Shown piece by piece: positions 1 to 14,100 of a stretch of 64,000 bases of DNA. The translations under genes and the position numbers were made by a program. Each line of letters begins with the position of its first letter. The first letter of the stretch is position 1. This stretch comes from Acridotheres tristis (Eukaryota > Chordata > Aves > Passeriformes > Sturnidae): the NCBI GenBank assembly GCA_037013685.1, contig CM072889.1:10487976-10551975 (forward strand). The letters are read 5' to 3'. The notes under the pieces are model-generated. The model made no database searches, was not told the origin of the DNA, and saw only the letters and a list, made by a program, of their open reading frames with translations.

Positions 1-803
1 GACGGCAAAGCTGCAGCGTTTGGAGGCCAAGAGCCTCTTTCCCCACAGGGAGGCCCTGACAAGTGACTGCCTCTCTGGCTGGCACTGACAGGCTGAGAAA
101 GCTGCAGAAACCTCCGCTGAAGAGAGACTGAAAACTCCCACCACGGAGTTTACGGCCTTTCTATCTCATTATGCAGGTATTCATTACTCCCTTTACATGA
201 ACCCAGGGACTCAAGACATCCTGCTTGGTTTTTAAAACCAGTTGTTAAAGTATTTGCACATAAAGTAACTGCTGCCTACTGCAAATCTGATTAATGTGGA
301 TGGCAACAAGCTGTAAAGCTGCTGCCTATTTCTTCTCATTTTCCAAACTACCTGTGCTCTTGGGGATTTCATCCAACTTCCCCATTTCTTAACCTATTCT
401 CAATATTAATCGCTGATTTCATAAAAAGTATGTGTGTAATTAGCTGGAGAGGAAAACCAGCCAGAACCATTTAATTCTGCAAGATTTCATTGTCCCATTC
501 ATCAGATTTCAACTAAAGAAAATCATAAAACTTTTCACTGTGAGATCCTCTCCTAATGTGAGTCACCCAGCCAACCTGCATTCTCCAGCACTTGGATGAA
601 GAAGCATCTATTACTGTAAAACAGCTGTAAACACACAGCTTTGCTAGTCTGGTTAAGAAATATATAAAACTCCAGCTTCTGAATCTCAACTCCAGGCTTC
701 CAAACAAATCCTTTTATGGTCCCACTGACTAGGGGAATTGCAGCTTTTAAGAAATCATGGAAATGCTGTGTTTGAGAACAACAGACAGTAACACTGAGGC
801 ACC
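1..803. other. Intergenic, nothing recognised
   Basis: AT-rich sequence. The 513-707 minus frame has no coding support. Confidence 0.6.
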
Positions 804-1669
804 TGTCAGGGACTAAAATGACTCATGTCTTAAACATTGTTATGAAGGAGTTTTGCCCATTATATCAAAAACTGTATAAAGAAGCTACAAGCACAGAAGC
901 CCACCCTTCCTTGAAGATGCTTGACTGGAACTTTGGACCCTGAGTTAAGTCATGTAGATAAAATAAAGGGGACACTATTGTTCAATAATCTCAAGCTGAG
1001 GGAGAAGAATGCATCCACAAGAAAGCCACACCCAGCAGCTGCACCGAGAATCGTCTCTGGCTGGGTTTGGAGTGGGGGAGACCACAGCCAAGCTTACACA
1101 GACTCCTCCCTTACACAAACAGGCCCAGCTGTGAAATCTCCAACCCCACAGGCCACATGCATGGGACATCCACACGGGAGGCAGCTGAGGGGGTGTCATA
1201 ATCCATCAAAAACCTCCCAAAGTGCTCCCCAGACTCATTCTTGAGGCCTTGCACCACAGCATTGCAGGTGACACAAAGTGATGCAACAGATCTGGTCTGC
1301 TGCAAGAGACTGTCAAACTGCCCCTGCCCTGGGGGGAGGTACCCGGGCATCCCCACCTGGCCAGAGCATATTCCATTGGATTCTGTGCTTTTGGGGGGAC
1401 CCTCACCACCAAGAAGACCAGCGGGAGAGGATCAATGAAACATTGTTGAGATCCACAGAGTGATGATATTTTCTTTTTTCTGTCTCTGTCACTCTCTTTC
1501 TGTTCCATCCCCCCTCTTTTCTATTTCTTTCTCTTCCTTTCTCTCTCTCTCTCTCTCACACGTATTTATTATTAAATAAAATCCATACTATTGACTTCAG
1601 CATATGGTCTCATTGCACCTTAATTCAGGCAGAGGCTTTTCTAATAACTGTAAAAACCAGACCATAACA
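804..1669 (+). mobile_element. Solo LTR, family 1 copy A (endogenous retrovirus)
   Basis: An 866-bp element starting TGTCAGGGACTAAAATG and ending ACCATAACA (TG..CA termini). It is flanked by an exact 5-bp duplication GCACC (799-803 and 1670-1674). A pyrimidine tract (CT-rich, about 1485-1558) is followed by AATAAA at 1575-1580, as in an R region. It matches the element at 23708-24889 along its length: shared segments include GATGCAACAGAT, CACCAAGAAGACCAG and TTATTATTAAATAAA. No internal retroviral genes lie beside it, so it is a recombination remnant. A 5-bp duplication fits class I or class III (ERVL-like) elements; I cannot name the family. Confidence 0.85.
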
Positions 1670-1674
1670 GCACC

Positions 1675-2284
1675 AAGCAGGATAAACCAAACCAAAGGAA
1701 ATAGGGGCTTCCTGGGCTGATAGAAGAGAAACCATGGCATACTAACACAGTTCTGTACCACACTCACCTGTGAGGCTGGAGGAATGGAGGCTCACTCCAG
1801 TGAGGCTGAAGGAATGCCCCCAAACAATCCATCTTCACTGCAGATTGGCATCCAGTCAGATTCATACCCACTGCTCCAGATTTCATCCATTTAATCTTGT
1901 GGATCTAAAGCATTGTTTGCCATCCTGTTTCACACTGCTGCATCTGTGCTGTGGGGCTGAGAAGACAAAATAGAGCAGCAGGCTTGGGAGCATAGGGAAA
2001 TGAGAGAGAATTGAGGCTCAAAGGGCTGCTGCTCCTGTGGGGATTATGTCCCCATTACCTTCCACAGAAAATGGTGATTTCTTTAAGCACCCAAGCACTG
2101 CCCTGTAGGACACTGCACATTTGTTTTGTTTGGAGAGTATTCAGCATATTTTGGACACCACTGTTTTGTGCCTTACCTAAATCAGTCCAGCTAGCAATCC
2201 CTGCAGTATGCTATAAAAAATTTATCTAAAAAATACATGAAGGAAAGGAAGTACTTAAAAGTGCTCTGAAATATTTGGTCATGA
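1675..2284. other. Intergenic, nothing recognised
   Basis: Sequence between the solo LTR and the old CR1. Short open frames only. Confidence 0.6.
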
Positions 2285-3310
2285 AAAACAGGTTTAGACA
2301 GATAGGACTGCATAGACCTCTTGGGTCATCAAACCTACTTCTCTGCTATCTTAGCCAAACACATCATATAAATACCTTTCAGAAATTCATTTAAGTCCAT
2401 CTTAAAAGTAGCTTGGGATTTGTTGTTGTTCCCACTGTTCTCATTGGAAAGCAATTGTAGAACACTGCTATTCTGTTGTTTGGAAACCTGCTTCCAGTTC
2501 CTATCCTAAATTTATTCATGACCAATTTATGCTCATTTGTTCTTGTGCCAATGTTGTCCTTCAGTTTAAATAGATGTTTTATTTTCCTAGAGCTTATGCC
2601 CATGCTGGATTTATAGTGGCCTCCCTCAGCATTCATTTTGCCAAATTCCTCTGCACTGCAGGCTCTCCCTTTTCATGGTCACTCTAATCATCTTTTTCCA
2701 CAGTTTTGCAAAACTGAAGCAAATCATTTATGAATAGTGTGCATTATCCTGGATGATTTCTAACACTTGACTCATACACCATTACAGGCATTTCATTACC
2801 CTGGTGAAAATACCCAGATTTGTATGGTCTGTGTTTTCCCTTCCTTAGTGCTTTCCTACCTATGAGCATGCAGGTATAGTAGAAACCTGATTAACAAAAC
2901 CCAGATGCATGAACTGGCAGTCCAATCCTTCTGAATTTTGTCTAATTTATCTTATTTTCAAGGTCACTCAGCTCTTCCTAAATGAGAGTGTTATTCATCC
3001 TTGAAGTGACAGTGTCTCCCTCCCTTATGCCACCGGTAAATTCCATTACTACACACCAATTTTTTAATAGGATCATCATTAGTTAAAAATTACTAGGCCC
3101 AAGACTGATGCTTGAGAAGCCTTACTACCTTCCCTCAGTACTGATCTCCTCCTGCCCTCACATTCTTATTCACTTTTTGATTTCTGTCTTCCCTTTTAGG
3201 AAATAATTTCCCACATGGCACTGTACCAAATGCTGAACTTAAGTTTAGATAATTAGCTCTAAGCACTTCCTTTGTCTAGAAAAATCAATTATGATGATAT
3301 TTCAGGTGCC
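2285..3310 (-). mobile_element. Old, diverged CR1/L3-type LINE remnant
   Basis: Reverse-oriented old CR1 type. The recognisable order is TTCAGAAATTCATTTAAGTC, CCTAAATTTATTCATGACCA, TGTTCTTGTGCCAATGTTG, and further on CAAATGCTGAACTTAAGTTT and CTTCCTTTGTCTAG. Divergence is high, with many indels. Such copies predate the songbird radiation. Confidence 0.65.
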
Positions 3311-4275
3311 GGAACTTGTAGAAGTACCTGAGAAGTGGCAGTAGGGAGAGAGCAAATGAAATTACCTGAAGTTTTTTTAACATCTTTTGAAAGATTTGGG
3401 CCGATTTTCATTTTCAGATGAGCTGCTTCATTCATCCCTAGCAATGACATTTTCATACATTGTTGAATTTTATAACAATTCTGAATATTATAACACTAAT
3501 GCAAGATCATCATTAAAATTCTCAGTTATTGTTATTTGACTGAAAATAAGAATGACCTTCGAGACCTTTATGAAATGAATGCTACTGCAGAACTGTTATA
3601 AGAAGGCCTTGTATAAAGGGCTATAAAGCAAGACAAAAAGCAAAATACCTGCATTGGTGGTTTTGCTAATACAACAGCTTTATCGTAAGTGTCATCCCTG
3701 CAGAAATACTGAAAAAGCACCTTCAAAATCAGGAGCTTTTGAAAAGTTCTGGACAAAATATCTAACTGGTAGAATGCCACATTAAAACACAGCTAACTTC
3801 AAATATGATTTTCACTATTTCATGTCACTTTCATTTTTAGTCTAATCTGAAAAAATACTCAGAACGGCATAGAATAGTATCAGCAGAGAGATATTTGCCT
3901 TCCACATAAGAAAATAATGCTGAGATTCAGAAAAGCATTGGTTATTTTAGAGTATCTGCAGAGTCACCATTATCATGTTTCCTTTTTAGCTGAAATGAAA
4001 GAAGCTGAGAAAAGCAGACTACAATTAGTAACAGTGAAATTAATTGCAAGGTTCTGGTCATCAATGCAGAAGGAGAATACAGAGAACTTCTGGCTTAAAA
4101 TTCACAGATAAGCATGTGTTTATATAGCCTCCATGTTAATCATCATATTCTGTGTGTGCTGCTTGGGAAAAAGGGGGCAGAAATGGAAGCTGGTTATAAT
4201 AAATAGAATTTGGATGTAGGTGTGGATTCTAGCTTTATATTCTGGGACACACACATCGTTCATATTGAGAAAGGC
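3311..4275. other. Intergenic, nothing recognised
   Basis: AT-rich sequence without a recognised repeat or exon. Confidence 0.6.
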
Positions 4276-4600
4276 CAACCTGTGTTTAGCCTGGAGAAAA
4301 GGAGGGGCCCTCTTGCTCTCTACAACTCCCCAAAAGGAGGGTGACAGAAGGTGAGGATCAGTCTCTTCTCCCAGGTAACAAGTGACAGGACAAGAGGAAT
4401 GGCCTCAAGCTGCACCAGGGCAGATCTAAATTAGATATTAGGAAAAGTTTTTTCATGGAAAGTGTGGTCAAGCATTGGAACAGACTGCTCAAGGAAGTGG
4501 TGGAGTCACCATCCCTGTAAGTGTTCAAAAAATATGTGGATATGGCACTTGAGAACATGATTTAATGGTGAACATGGTAGTTGTGAGGGTGGTTGTAGAT
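4276..4600 (+). mobile_element. CR1 LINE 3' fragment
   Basis: TTTAGCCTGGAGAAAAGGAG, AGGTAACAAGTGACAGGACA, TTAGGAAAAGTTTTTTCATG and CAAGGAAGTGGTGGAGTCAC follow the CR1 order. It is aligned with the copy at 35955-36358 but is less complete at the 3' end. Confidence 0.88.
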
Positions 4601-5687
4601 CCAGGCTTTTCCCCCCTTTAAATTAAACTTATAGCCTAAGGAAAAACTTCATTACCTCAGAATATTCAGTCCTCAAGGTGCACATAACCTACTGTGAGAA
4701 TTTCCCTATGATGCTGAGAACTTGAAAAAAATAAACTTTCTCATCACCTGGAAATTAGGTGTTTGGTGCCATCAATCAGAACTCATTGTGGAGAAGAACT
4801 GAGAATGCAAAAGGTTATGGACCTTTATGAATGAAACTCATCAACATTCCTCTTCTGAGTATAGGTAAAAGTCCACAATACCATCAATGACGACATTTCA
4901 CTGAACTTTAACAATATTATTTCCTCTGCACAGCCTCACTGCTTACCTGCACAGTTGTTTTGAATGTTTTGTGAGTGAGAGAACACTAAAATTGAAAGCT
5001 ACATAATATAGGTGAAACTCATATTAAAAGTCATCTGTGTTTTAATGTGGTTTCTTTTGCCAGTTAATATTTCTTATATCTTCTTTCTGCAGAAGCAATG
5101 CAAGAAATGGCTATTTTGCAGGTGCATGTGCATTGCCAAGCAGAGATGCTGCTTGTGATAATATCAGCACAAGAAAATCTACTCATAGAAGCTTGAACTT
5201 TTTTAGTTTTTGCTATTACTCTTTCAACAACTCTTTCCTGTAAAATTCAGCAATGTGTGGGCAGTCATCAGCATTAGGAACCCAGCTGCTTTGAAGCCCA
5301 GGACCTCCATGTCTTTATGATTTAGCTGAATCAACTTCAAAGTTGACAGGGCTAAATAACACCAGGGTACTCTCAGGGCAAAGCAAATGTCCACACAGGA
5401 GCTCTTTCTGGATACATTCCTGTGCAAGTCTGCAGTTGAATATTCAGCTTTAGAAACTAGATTTCCACACCACACACACAGAAGTTAAAGTTGATTTGCT
5501 GACATCGCATCTGAGTTTCCAACGGATATTTATCTGAATTACAACAGCACCATGTAATTAGGCATAAATAAGGGCCTTTGTTCTGGAGGGGAAGAAAGTT
5601 TATCAATTCTGAACCATATGCAATTGCGTGTCTAATCTCTGCCTGCAATTATTTCAAACGCAGATCCAGATGATAGCATTTATATTC
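4601..5687. other. Intergenic, nothing recognised
   Basis: No gene or repeat family recognised. Short frames at 5224-5475 and 5457-5648 (minus) lack support. Confidence 0.6.
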
Positions 5688-6120
5688 ATTCTGAGATTCA
5701 CTGAGTTTGAGGCCAGAAGGCATCATTATACCATCTGGCCTGACCTCCTGGATGCTACAGACCATTACATTTTCCCAATTACCTCTATATCGAGCCCTGT
5801 AACATGTGTTTGACTAAAGCACAGCTATTTTTGACTAAAGATTATCTCCCAGTAAGGCACCTAGTCTTGATTTGAGGCCATCAAGAGGAGAGAATCCACC
5901 ACTTTGTGAGTACTTTGTTCCAATGACTAAGCACACTCACCATTTAAAATGTAGGTCATGTTTCCAATTTGAATGTGTCTGGCTCCAGATTCCATTCACT
6001 GGATCTCATTACACTTTTCAGAGCTAAGTCAAAAAGCTGTTTGACACTCATTATTTTTTCCCCTGTGTAAGTGTTTATTCCCTGGAGTCAAGTCTCCTCT
6101 CAAGTATTTTGTTGGGTTTT
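5688..6120 (-). mobile_element. Old, diverged CR1-type LINE remnant (turtle/crocodile-like subtype)
   Basis: GAGGCCAGAAGGCATCATTA, CATCTGGCCTGACCTCCTGG, GAGAATCCACCACTTTGTGA and GTTCCAATGACTAAGCACAC follow, in order, an old CR1 subtype I remember as common in turtles and crocodilians. The subtype is from memory, and the orientation follows from the 3' end lying at the left. Confidence 0.65.
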
Positions 6121-8009
6121 TTTTCTAATAACCTTTGGTGAACTCTGAAAATTCATGGGGCAAAGTTGTTTTTGCAGTCCTTCTGTGTATTTTTATTTTA
6201 CCTGATATCTATTTCAACAGTGCCCAGATGTTTTGCATGGTGCCAATGATGCATACAAGGAGCACAGAGTCTCTGCCACCCTGGCAGCATGTCCTGACCT
6301 GGTTTCCCGTTAGGAACTTCTGGTCTATAATGAAGTGTCTCCTTCCCAGTACACTGCTGTAGGGTGAGGCAAATGACACTGTGCTGAAGGTTCATAAATA
6401 CAGAATTCAGAATGTACCAGTTGATCCCAATGGGAGCAGTTTATTGTATAATCCAAGTTTCTTGTAGGACGGTTTTCACCTCATCATCACATACTATCAA
6501 TTTGTGGTGATGCACAAACAGCTTCCTCTGAAACCAAACATTGGTCATGACAAAATAAAAATGTGCTCTGTGCACATTTCTATGTTCAGCTAGAGTTTCT
6601 AATATTTTGAGATTCCAATCATAAATCTGCCTGTAACAGCACAGAGGAAAACATATGGATGGGAGGTGTTAAGATTTTGGTTGTTTACTAAATTTAGAAA
6701 ACAAGTTTAACTGTTTGAACAGATAGTTCAGTACAGTCCGGTAGGTATTCCCTCATTGCACTGGGATTTTTCATTTCATGAGTTGTTCAAAAGCTATTGT
6801 GGTGATACTCTATTGGTCTCAGCACAGAGAAATACACACACACTAGCATTGAGTATTGAGTATTGAGCAGTGAGCACACCACACTAACGATGGCCTTCAT
6901 TGCACGCTTGCTTCACATACACCAGGCTGTCACCAAAACAGACACAATCTCAATAAGGAAATAAACCATATTCTGGTTATACTAATAGTTCTTGGAAAGT
7001 TTTGCCTCAGTATTTTGAGTACAGCATGCTTTTCCGGCCTACATCACAGACTTCAGCAATAAGAAAAACTATATATCTGTAGAAGAGAATCCAAAACCAA
7101 AAATCCCAGAACTGATGTGTTCATGTACATGCACACATATATGCATGTGGAGCTTATGCATTTTAAAACAGCTATGTGTAATAAATTTCTTTTTTTTTCC
7201 TGGCAGATCCTGAAAAATGCCTTCATTAAATGTTCTCTTTTCTCACTGATTAAAGACTCCAGTAGAGTTATTTTGCTTCAGCCCAAGCCAGAAATCTTGC
7301 ACTGGTCTCAATGTCGGGCAATACCATCTGCTCATAACCTACACAGATACCAAGATGACAGTAGCTCCAATCCTATTCTTACTGAAATCAACAGCAGAGC
7401 TGCCCTTCTTGTAATGAGAGCATGAGCCAGTGAAACTACTCTTGACAGACAACAGGAAACGTGGGGTTTTTTGGAGAGCGGCAATCTTTAGGCAAGAACT
7501 ACCCAGCATTTGAGCATAGATTAGTAGAATACTGCAGATCTGGCATCCCCAAGCAGGGCAGTGAAAGTCTGTGGGTGGAATAAACCCACGTTCTTTTAAT
7601 TTCACTATTGATTACAGACTCAAATACACTGAGAAAAGAGCGAAAGAAATTGAGCTGGCCAAGACAACAACATTTACATGCCACAAGAGACTCTTACTCC
7701 TTGTATCACTGTCACAGCTCTGTGCATTTAAGGCCATTCCCTGAGGCAGATGAGGGTTTTTCAAAGGTTAGAAGCTAAGCAGACGAAGTCTGGGTGATGC
7801 AGAGGATCTACATAACTCTAGGTCACTGCTTTCAATCTGTACCACATCAGTCCCCTCTGAGAGCCAGTGCACTCATGCAATGCCCCTTGGCTGGCATGCC
7901 TTGGCAGCCCTGTTGGTTGGGAAGCTTTGTCCCAGGCACAGCTGACCCCTCCATGTCAGAGGCAAGGTGAGCCAGAAGGACAAGATGAGGAAGAGTGCAT
8001 GGGATACAA
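6121..8009. other. Intergenic, nothing recognised
   Basis: A small GAGTATT tandem (about 6849-6866) is the only pattern. A T-rich acceptor-like site near 7206 (CTTTTTTTTTCCTGGCAG) is followed by an open frame to 7425, without homology or partner exons. Confidence 0.55.
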
Positions 8010-8145
8010 ACCTGTCAGAGTTCAAGAAGCATTTGGACCACACTCTGAAACACATTGTTTTTGGGGTTGTTCCCTGCAAAGCCAGAAATTGGACTTGATG
8101 ACCTTTGTGGGTCCCTTCCAACTCAGGGTATTCTATGATTCTGGG
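8010..8145 (+). mobile_element. CR1 LINE 3' terminus
   Basis: TTCAAGAAGCATTTGGACCA, ATTGGACTTGATGACCTTTG and the terminal TATTCTATGATTCTGG are diagnostic of a CR1 3' end in plus orientation. Confidence 0.88.
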
Positions 8146-11100
8146 GTAGCTTACTACTGTATTTTAAGATAAATAAAACTGTGACAGGCACAAAGACACA
8201 CAGTCTTCAAGGCTGAAAGGGAAGCCTTGTCTTTGCCTCCCTTGATGTGTCTCTTGGCCTGTTGGTAACAAAATTTGAGATGGCAAATGCCAGAAGGGAG
8301 CAGAAAAAGCTAAAAGCACCAAAAATGTCATCCTCCCTTGTGTCAAAGGGGAAGTTTTATTTGGAGCTGGAACCTGCTGCTTGACTTGGCATAACATACC
8401 CATGAAAGGTTGGTAGCAGGTCTGCGTCAGTGGGTCCCAAGTCCCAGCCTGTGTAGAAACCCCCCTGAGGCTGCTGCCCCTGCAGGATTGGCTCCTTAAA
8501 AGCAGCTATAAAGTACTTTGAGTACTTGAGTCATCTTTTATTTTTATGTAGTCATCATGGCTCTCATGGGGATGGTGTCTAAACATCCTGATAGTGTTCG
8601 GGGACAGCATTTTCATCCTGACCTCCCTGCCTGGGTGAGACCACATTCCCCTCTCCCTGGGACCTTAAATCCACATGTACTGACAGTCATTTTGCTGAGG
8701 GAACTGTCACCTAAAATACCACTGAAAATCCTCACTTCTAGTGGTATAAGGAAAATGTGTATTAAAAAATGAGGAACTAGATTGGTTAGATTTTTTTTTT
8801 TTGCCCAGTGCTTATCATAAATCCCCTCATAGCAAAAGTGTTAGCTGTGTCAGAACAATTTGCACTCAGGCTTTCCAACCTGTAGTTCAAAAAATGTAAA
8901 CATCAGGTCATTAAGATTTAATTGCTTTTTATATTCTCCATGGAAGCTTTTACTATGAACTTTTCATAAGCACATTCAGGGCTGTCCAAAAAAACCATTA
9001 GGGGTTTGCATTCAGAGAAATGAATGTGCTCGGGAACATCTTCAAGTACCAGGTTGCAGTGACCTCAGAGAGACTCCAGCCCTCCAAAGAGACCCCAGCC
9101 CGCTGGTCTGGTGCAATCCAGTGGCAATGGGACACTCGGGGACCACACCTGTGCCAGGTGAGGAAACAGTGGCAGCCATGTGGGCTGTAGCAGGCACATC
9201 ATTTTGTGTTGTTAAATGTAGGTGTTTGACTTCAATTTCCCGCTCTTGTTTGGCAGATAAAACAGGTAGAAATCTCTGACCTGAATTCTTTTCTACCTTA
9301 GAGAGTTTGTCACCAAATATGAAGGGGTTTCCCCCATCCGGATATTGCGTTACAAATTTTAAAGTAAAATACAATTCTGATTTTAGTTTCATTTAATTAG
9401 TTTTTACATAAATACTACATTAAATACTTGCCTTCTTGTGTTGTGGAAACACTTTCTTTACTATTCTTCCTGCAGTATTTTCACCTAAAATTTCTAAGAG
9501 GCAATATAATAAACCTGGCAGACTTTAGGGCATTTTATTTTCATAACTTCTCTAAAATTTCTTCTCTTTTTACAAAAATTTCAGCAAAGTAAACCTAACT
9601 TCTATATTCTATGGTAACACGTACATACTTTAACAGAAAAAACTACTGAGCAAATACTGAGTAAAAAAAGGAAAAACTAATAAAAGGCAAGAAATGAGAG
9701 AATTCTAGATAACATCCTGCATTTAATAGAAAGAGGGGATACTCACTGAACAAAAACATGAAATATGCTTTTTCCTTTACTAAGCTATGTCCTGACTACA
9801 AGCCAGTGGAAATGTTTCTCTTAACTCCCAGATAATTTCATGGAGTATCACATTTTCAGCCCATTCCTCTCTTACCAGTTTTACCCCCTGGAACAAGCCA
9901 CATCTTTCATTAATAAGGATATATAAACGCCCCCAGTTTTATTAAATTCCAACTAGTAATATAACCATAAGTTTTAAACCCCCTCCAATTCAGCATCTGG
10001 AACATATTCATCTGCCTTAATTTTCAAGAAGAAAGAACCGAGACTTTTTTAAAAGTCCCTATATTCCTAATCAGTCGCAAAAAAGTTAAAATTTTATGCA
10101 GCTATGATTATGTGCCTTCTTTACACGTGTTAAAATGTCATACTTCACTTCCAACAGCAAATCTAGGTAGGGAAAAAGTATTTATAGCAACACCATTTAA
10201 AAAAATCATAATCCATTTGTTCTACCCAGTGGATGCTCTATTAATGCAGTATATTCGCCACTGCCTTGATTAGAGGAAATCTAATAACATGAAACTACAT
10301 CACTAATTTTTGACCTCCTACTTCTCAGTTTCCTTCAGGGGGTAAAGAGCTGTTTTACTGAAACCTTTTAAAATCATATTCATTGAAAATTATACAGTAA
10401 AACTCATTTAGCAGATTATTTCTTCATAGAGAAAGTGTGAAAGTGTGAAATTACCTAAGCCTAGAGCAGCATTGGGAACAATGCAATGAGTCTTTAGCAA
10501 TGCAATCCTGTTCACCTGCTAGTAGAGATCACCATTTCTCCAGAAAATAGTCCCCACTAGTCTATAATGTGCATCTATCTTTTTATCACCCACAGGCAAG
10601 ATTTGTTTCCTTCCCTTCGGCGCATTTTCCCTGGCAGTGCAAACTGCTTTTCCTCTGTCCCTCTTGCCCGCACTGAACATTACCTCCTACATCTTCACTG
10701 TGTTCTCCTCAGCTTCAAAGGAACAGAAACCTCCCAACAGCTGTAAGAAATAAAGCCAGTCCTCCAGAAATAGCTCCTGGTCTATCTGAACTGGTGGAAA
10801 TACTGAATTTTTTCACTGTATTCATCTTCTCTGGTGCTTCTGTGCTTGGGCCACAAGTCCCACTGTGAGAGATACAGCCAGGCTGAGCAGACAGAGGCAG
10901 GAGAGGGTGAGCAGAGCTCGAGAACCATGTTTTTCTCTAGTCCTACCTATTTTTAAAAATCCTTTTATTGTTCCTCTCCAAGCTCTGTCCTAGCACTACA
11001 AGCAATTAAAGGCTGACAAAATGGGAGAGGATTTCATTTTGCAAGAGAACAACAGAACAGTGATATCTCTCATGAATTAAAACATCTAACAAAATCAGTG

Positions 11101-14100
11101 CTGGGAACATGACCCTTACTTTCCTATGTTTTGCACAGTTAGACAAAACAGAGTTCAAAATTGCATCCAGGACAAAGGATAAAGATTATTTATCACCACA
11201 GACTGCAAAAGGAGAGAATTTTAGGTAAAAAAATTCTGAGAAATATATGTTTGAGAAATAGTTTCAGATCCCTCCATGTAAGATGCAAGACATAGTCTTG
11301 TATATACAGTTCTACTTAACTTTTATCTCACACAGAGGCTTCAGTCATCACACAGCACTTGTTTCCAGCATGTACTCATATATGTGAGCCTATGCCACAT
11401 TCAGGTTTCAACAGGTACTTCAGAGCCACAAGCTCAGCCCGATTTTATCGCCTGATCTGCAATGACCACTCTGCAAACCATGTCACTTTATATGAAGGCT
11501 GAGAAATTATTTTCACTATCAAACAACTTTATAACCTTGTTTAAAACTTTCTTTTGTTTCATTTCTTTCTCTTCACTTCAAACAGGCTTTTTGGTCCTAT
11601 TTTTTGTGCAGATCTTTTCTAAAGACGGCATGAAGCACAATGCTGCAGCTCAAATACACAAGACTCATCTGCCCTGGCTGCTGAGAGGTGCAAACCTACA
11701 ACCTCTGCTTGATTTCCTGGCAGGATATGCAAGACGAAAGGACCTCAGCTTCCAGATCAACTACCAAAAAATTAATAGTGGCCCAAGTATTCTCCACGAA
11801 TTGGAAAAGTCAACAATCCCACCCTAAATGTGTCTTTCTTTTCTTGAAGCGGCAGTTTAGGACATAATTTGCTGACTATCATAACCATAATGTCATTTAA
11901 ATTTAATTCCTTCTGAATGTAATTTACCACGAAAGTTTATTGAGCTTATTTTAACACCATAGTGGGAGATTAAAAATTAAACTATCATTTCCACTATTTT
12001 TATAAAGGTTACATTAGTACTTTTCATTTCTTTATTGCCTTACTGAATGTCAGGGTGCAGAGCACTCAGCGAAGCCTGACAGTGGCTAAGAGACATAAAG
12101 GTCATGCCGTGTGCATTTGCTTCCAAAGTTCAACCTTTGCTTTGCCTAGAAAGCCACTTACAAAATTACTGCCTACCACAAAAATAAATAAAACAGGAGA
12201 TTGTTCACACCCAGAGCACCAGAGACACTGCAAGAAGCTGTGACCCAGGGAAACCCACCCGTCCTCAGGACTATCTTTCCATTTTTGTTTCAGAGACGTT
12301 TTAAATTCAGACACAGAGCTCACCTCTACCTACTGGAGCAATATGATCACACCCTTCCACTGCAGCTGAAACATGAGGAGTTTGACAGAGTTCGTTTTGC
12401 TCCCCAGAGCCCTGAGATTCTTCTCAGGGCCAGAACAATAATAAATATTAATATCATGGAAATTAATTATTAACAATAATAAAACACATGATGGGTGATT
12501 ACATAATAGGTGATAACAGAAATTAATTCATATTGAAAACTATGTCTGCTCTGGTCTTGCCTCAAGAACCAACACACACCTCTTCATTGTCATTAGTGTA
12601 CTTTAATATAATAATTTAAGAATTAATTTAAAATGTGCATCATCAGTTGAAAACATTTTTTGTCCACTTCAAAGGAACAAATATTTCGCAGTAGGGCTTA
12701 AACTGAATTGAGACATGAAGTATCTGGTTAACAGAGCTCTTAAACTTTATTAGAGGTTAGTGCACCACTTTTACTGCTGATGCAGTGTTAATCTCAGGGT
12801 TCTTTTCAGGAGCCGCTCTGAAGTCATTACTATCTGAAGACACTTAAAAATTCAGGACATGGGCAGCATGAGTGTGGAGGGGGTTATTTCTGACAGAGCA
12901 AGGAAAGAAATGTTATGGGATACAAGCCCTGAGAGCAGAAGGGCCATTGCCACCACCAAGCTACTCTTGGCACTGAGAGCCCTAGGGCAGCACCACAGAG
13001 CCCAGCAACAAACCTAGAGCTTCCCAGGAGGTGGCTTTAAAATAAAAAAGGCATTAGTGAAGATATTCATGCTGAGGAAGGTGTACAGGGTTGAAACACT
13101 GGGTCTCCTAGCTGGATGAGCTTTTTGTCACTTCTCCTCCTGCACAGTCACCACAGGTGTAAAAGAGAGGAGAAAGCAGAAACAAAGGAAATTCCACACA
13201 ACTGGCTGAGAAAAACGTCCAGCAAGATGTAAAATCCACCCAGGGCCAGGCAGCATTTCACCTTCCTGTGCACCGGGGCTGTTCAGCCCTCCTGTGCACT
13301 GGGGCCACCAGTCCATCTCCACCACATGCCCTGAGCAGTCCCACACCTCACTCTGTACATTGTGTGGTTTACGTTAATTTTTAATCTTGTTTCCATGAGG
13401 TTTGACACAAACACAGAGGTGATCAACTGTAAATGTGAGGTGTTGCAGGGCCCTGCGAAAACCAGGGCACCGCAGCCCTCAGCAGGTTCTGCGCAAGGCA
13501 GCACAGGAGCCTCCTGCACTACACATGCTTCCGCTGAACCAAACCGGGCTGCTCTTGACGTCTGAGCGGTTTTCTCCTGTGGGGAGAGAGTATAGTGTTC
13601 AGCATTTCTCATGATGCCTTTTTTAAGTTGTTTTCTTTTTTATCTGGTTTATCTGTTTTTCCTCCCTATGCTTCTACATAAGCTTCCAGGGCCCTGGACA
13701 TCTCTGTACATTACCAGGTACAACGTCTGCAATCCTAGAATGTGCTTAAACTTGAGACGTTTATTCTCAGTTTGAGATCCCATTTAAATCAAGACAATTT
13801 TTAGGTCAAGAAGTCTTTCCTTTTTAATTTGTAATATATAAAAGTCCTATCAGTGAACCACTTGGGCCTAGTAGAAATGCACAAGCCAAAAATCTACAGT
13901 TCTGTAGGTGCTTTTTCTCCAGTGCTATTTGTTCTTCATTACTGCGATGCAAGAAACAAATAAAAATGAAGAAGACAAATTAGAGTCTGGTAAGCAAGGG
14001 AGATATAAGCTAATACTAGTCACTGTTATACTTCCGTATGCTGCTTAATGAATCAATGCTGGCAGGAAAAGAGATTGCTGGTGCCTGAGGCACTTAATGA

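Noticed and set aside
11462..11827. 121-codon plus-strand frame with an acceptor-like TTCACTTCAAACAG inside
   Set aside because: The N-terminal half is low-complexity Phe/Ser sequence from AT-rich DNA. The C-terminal half has no recognised homology and I found no partner exon.
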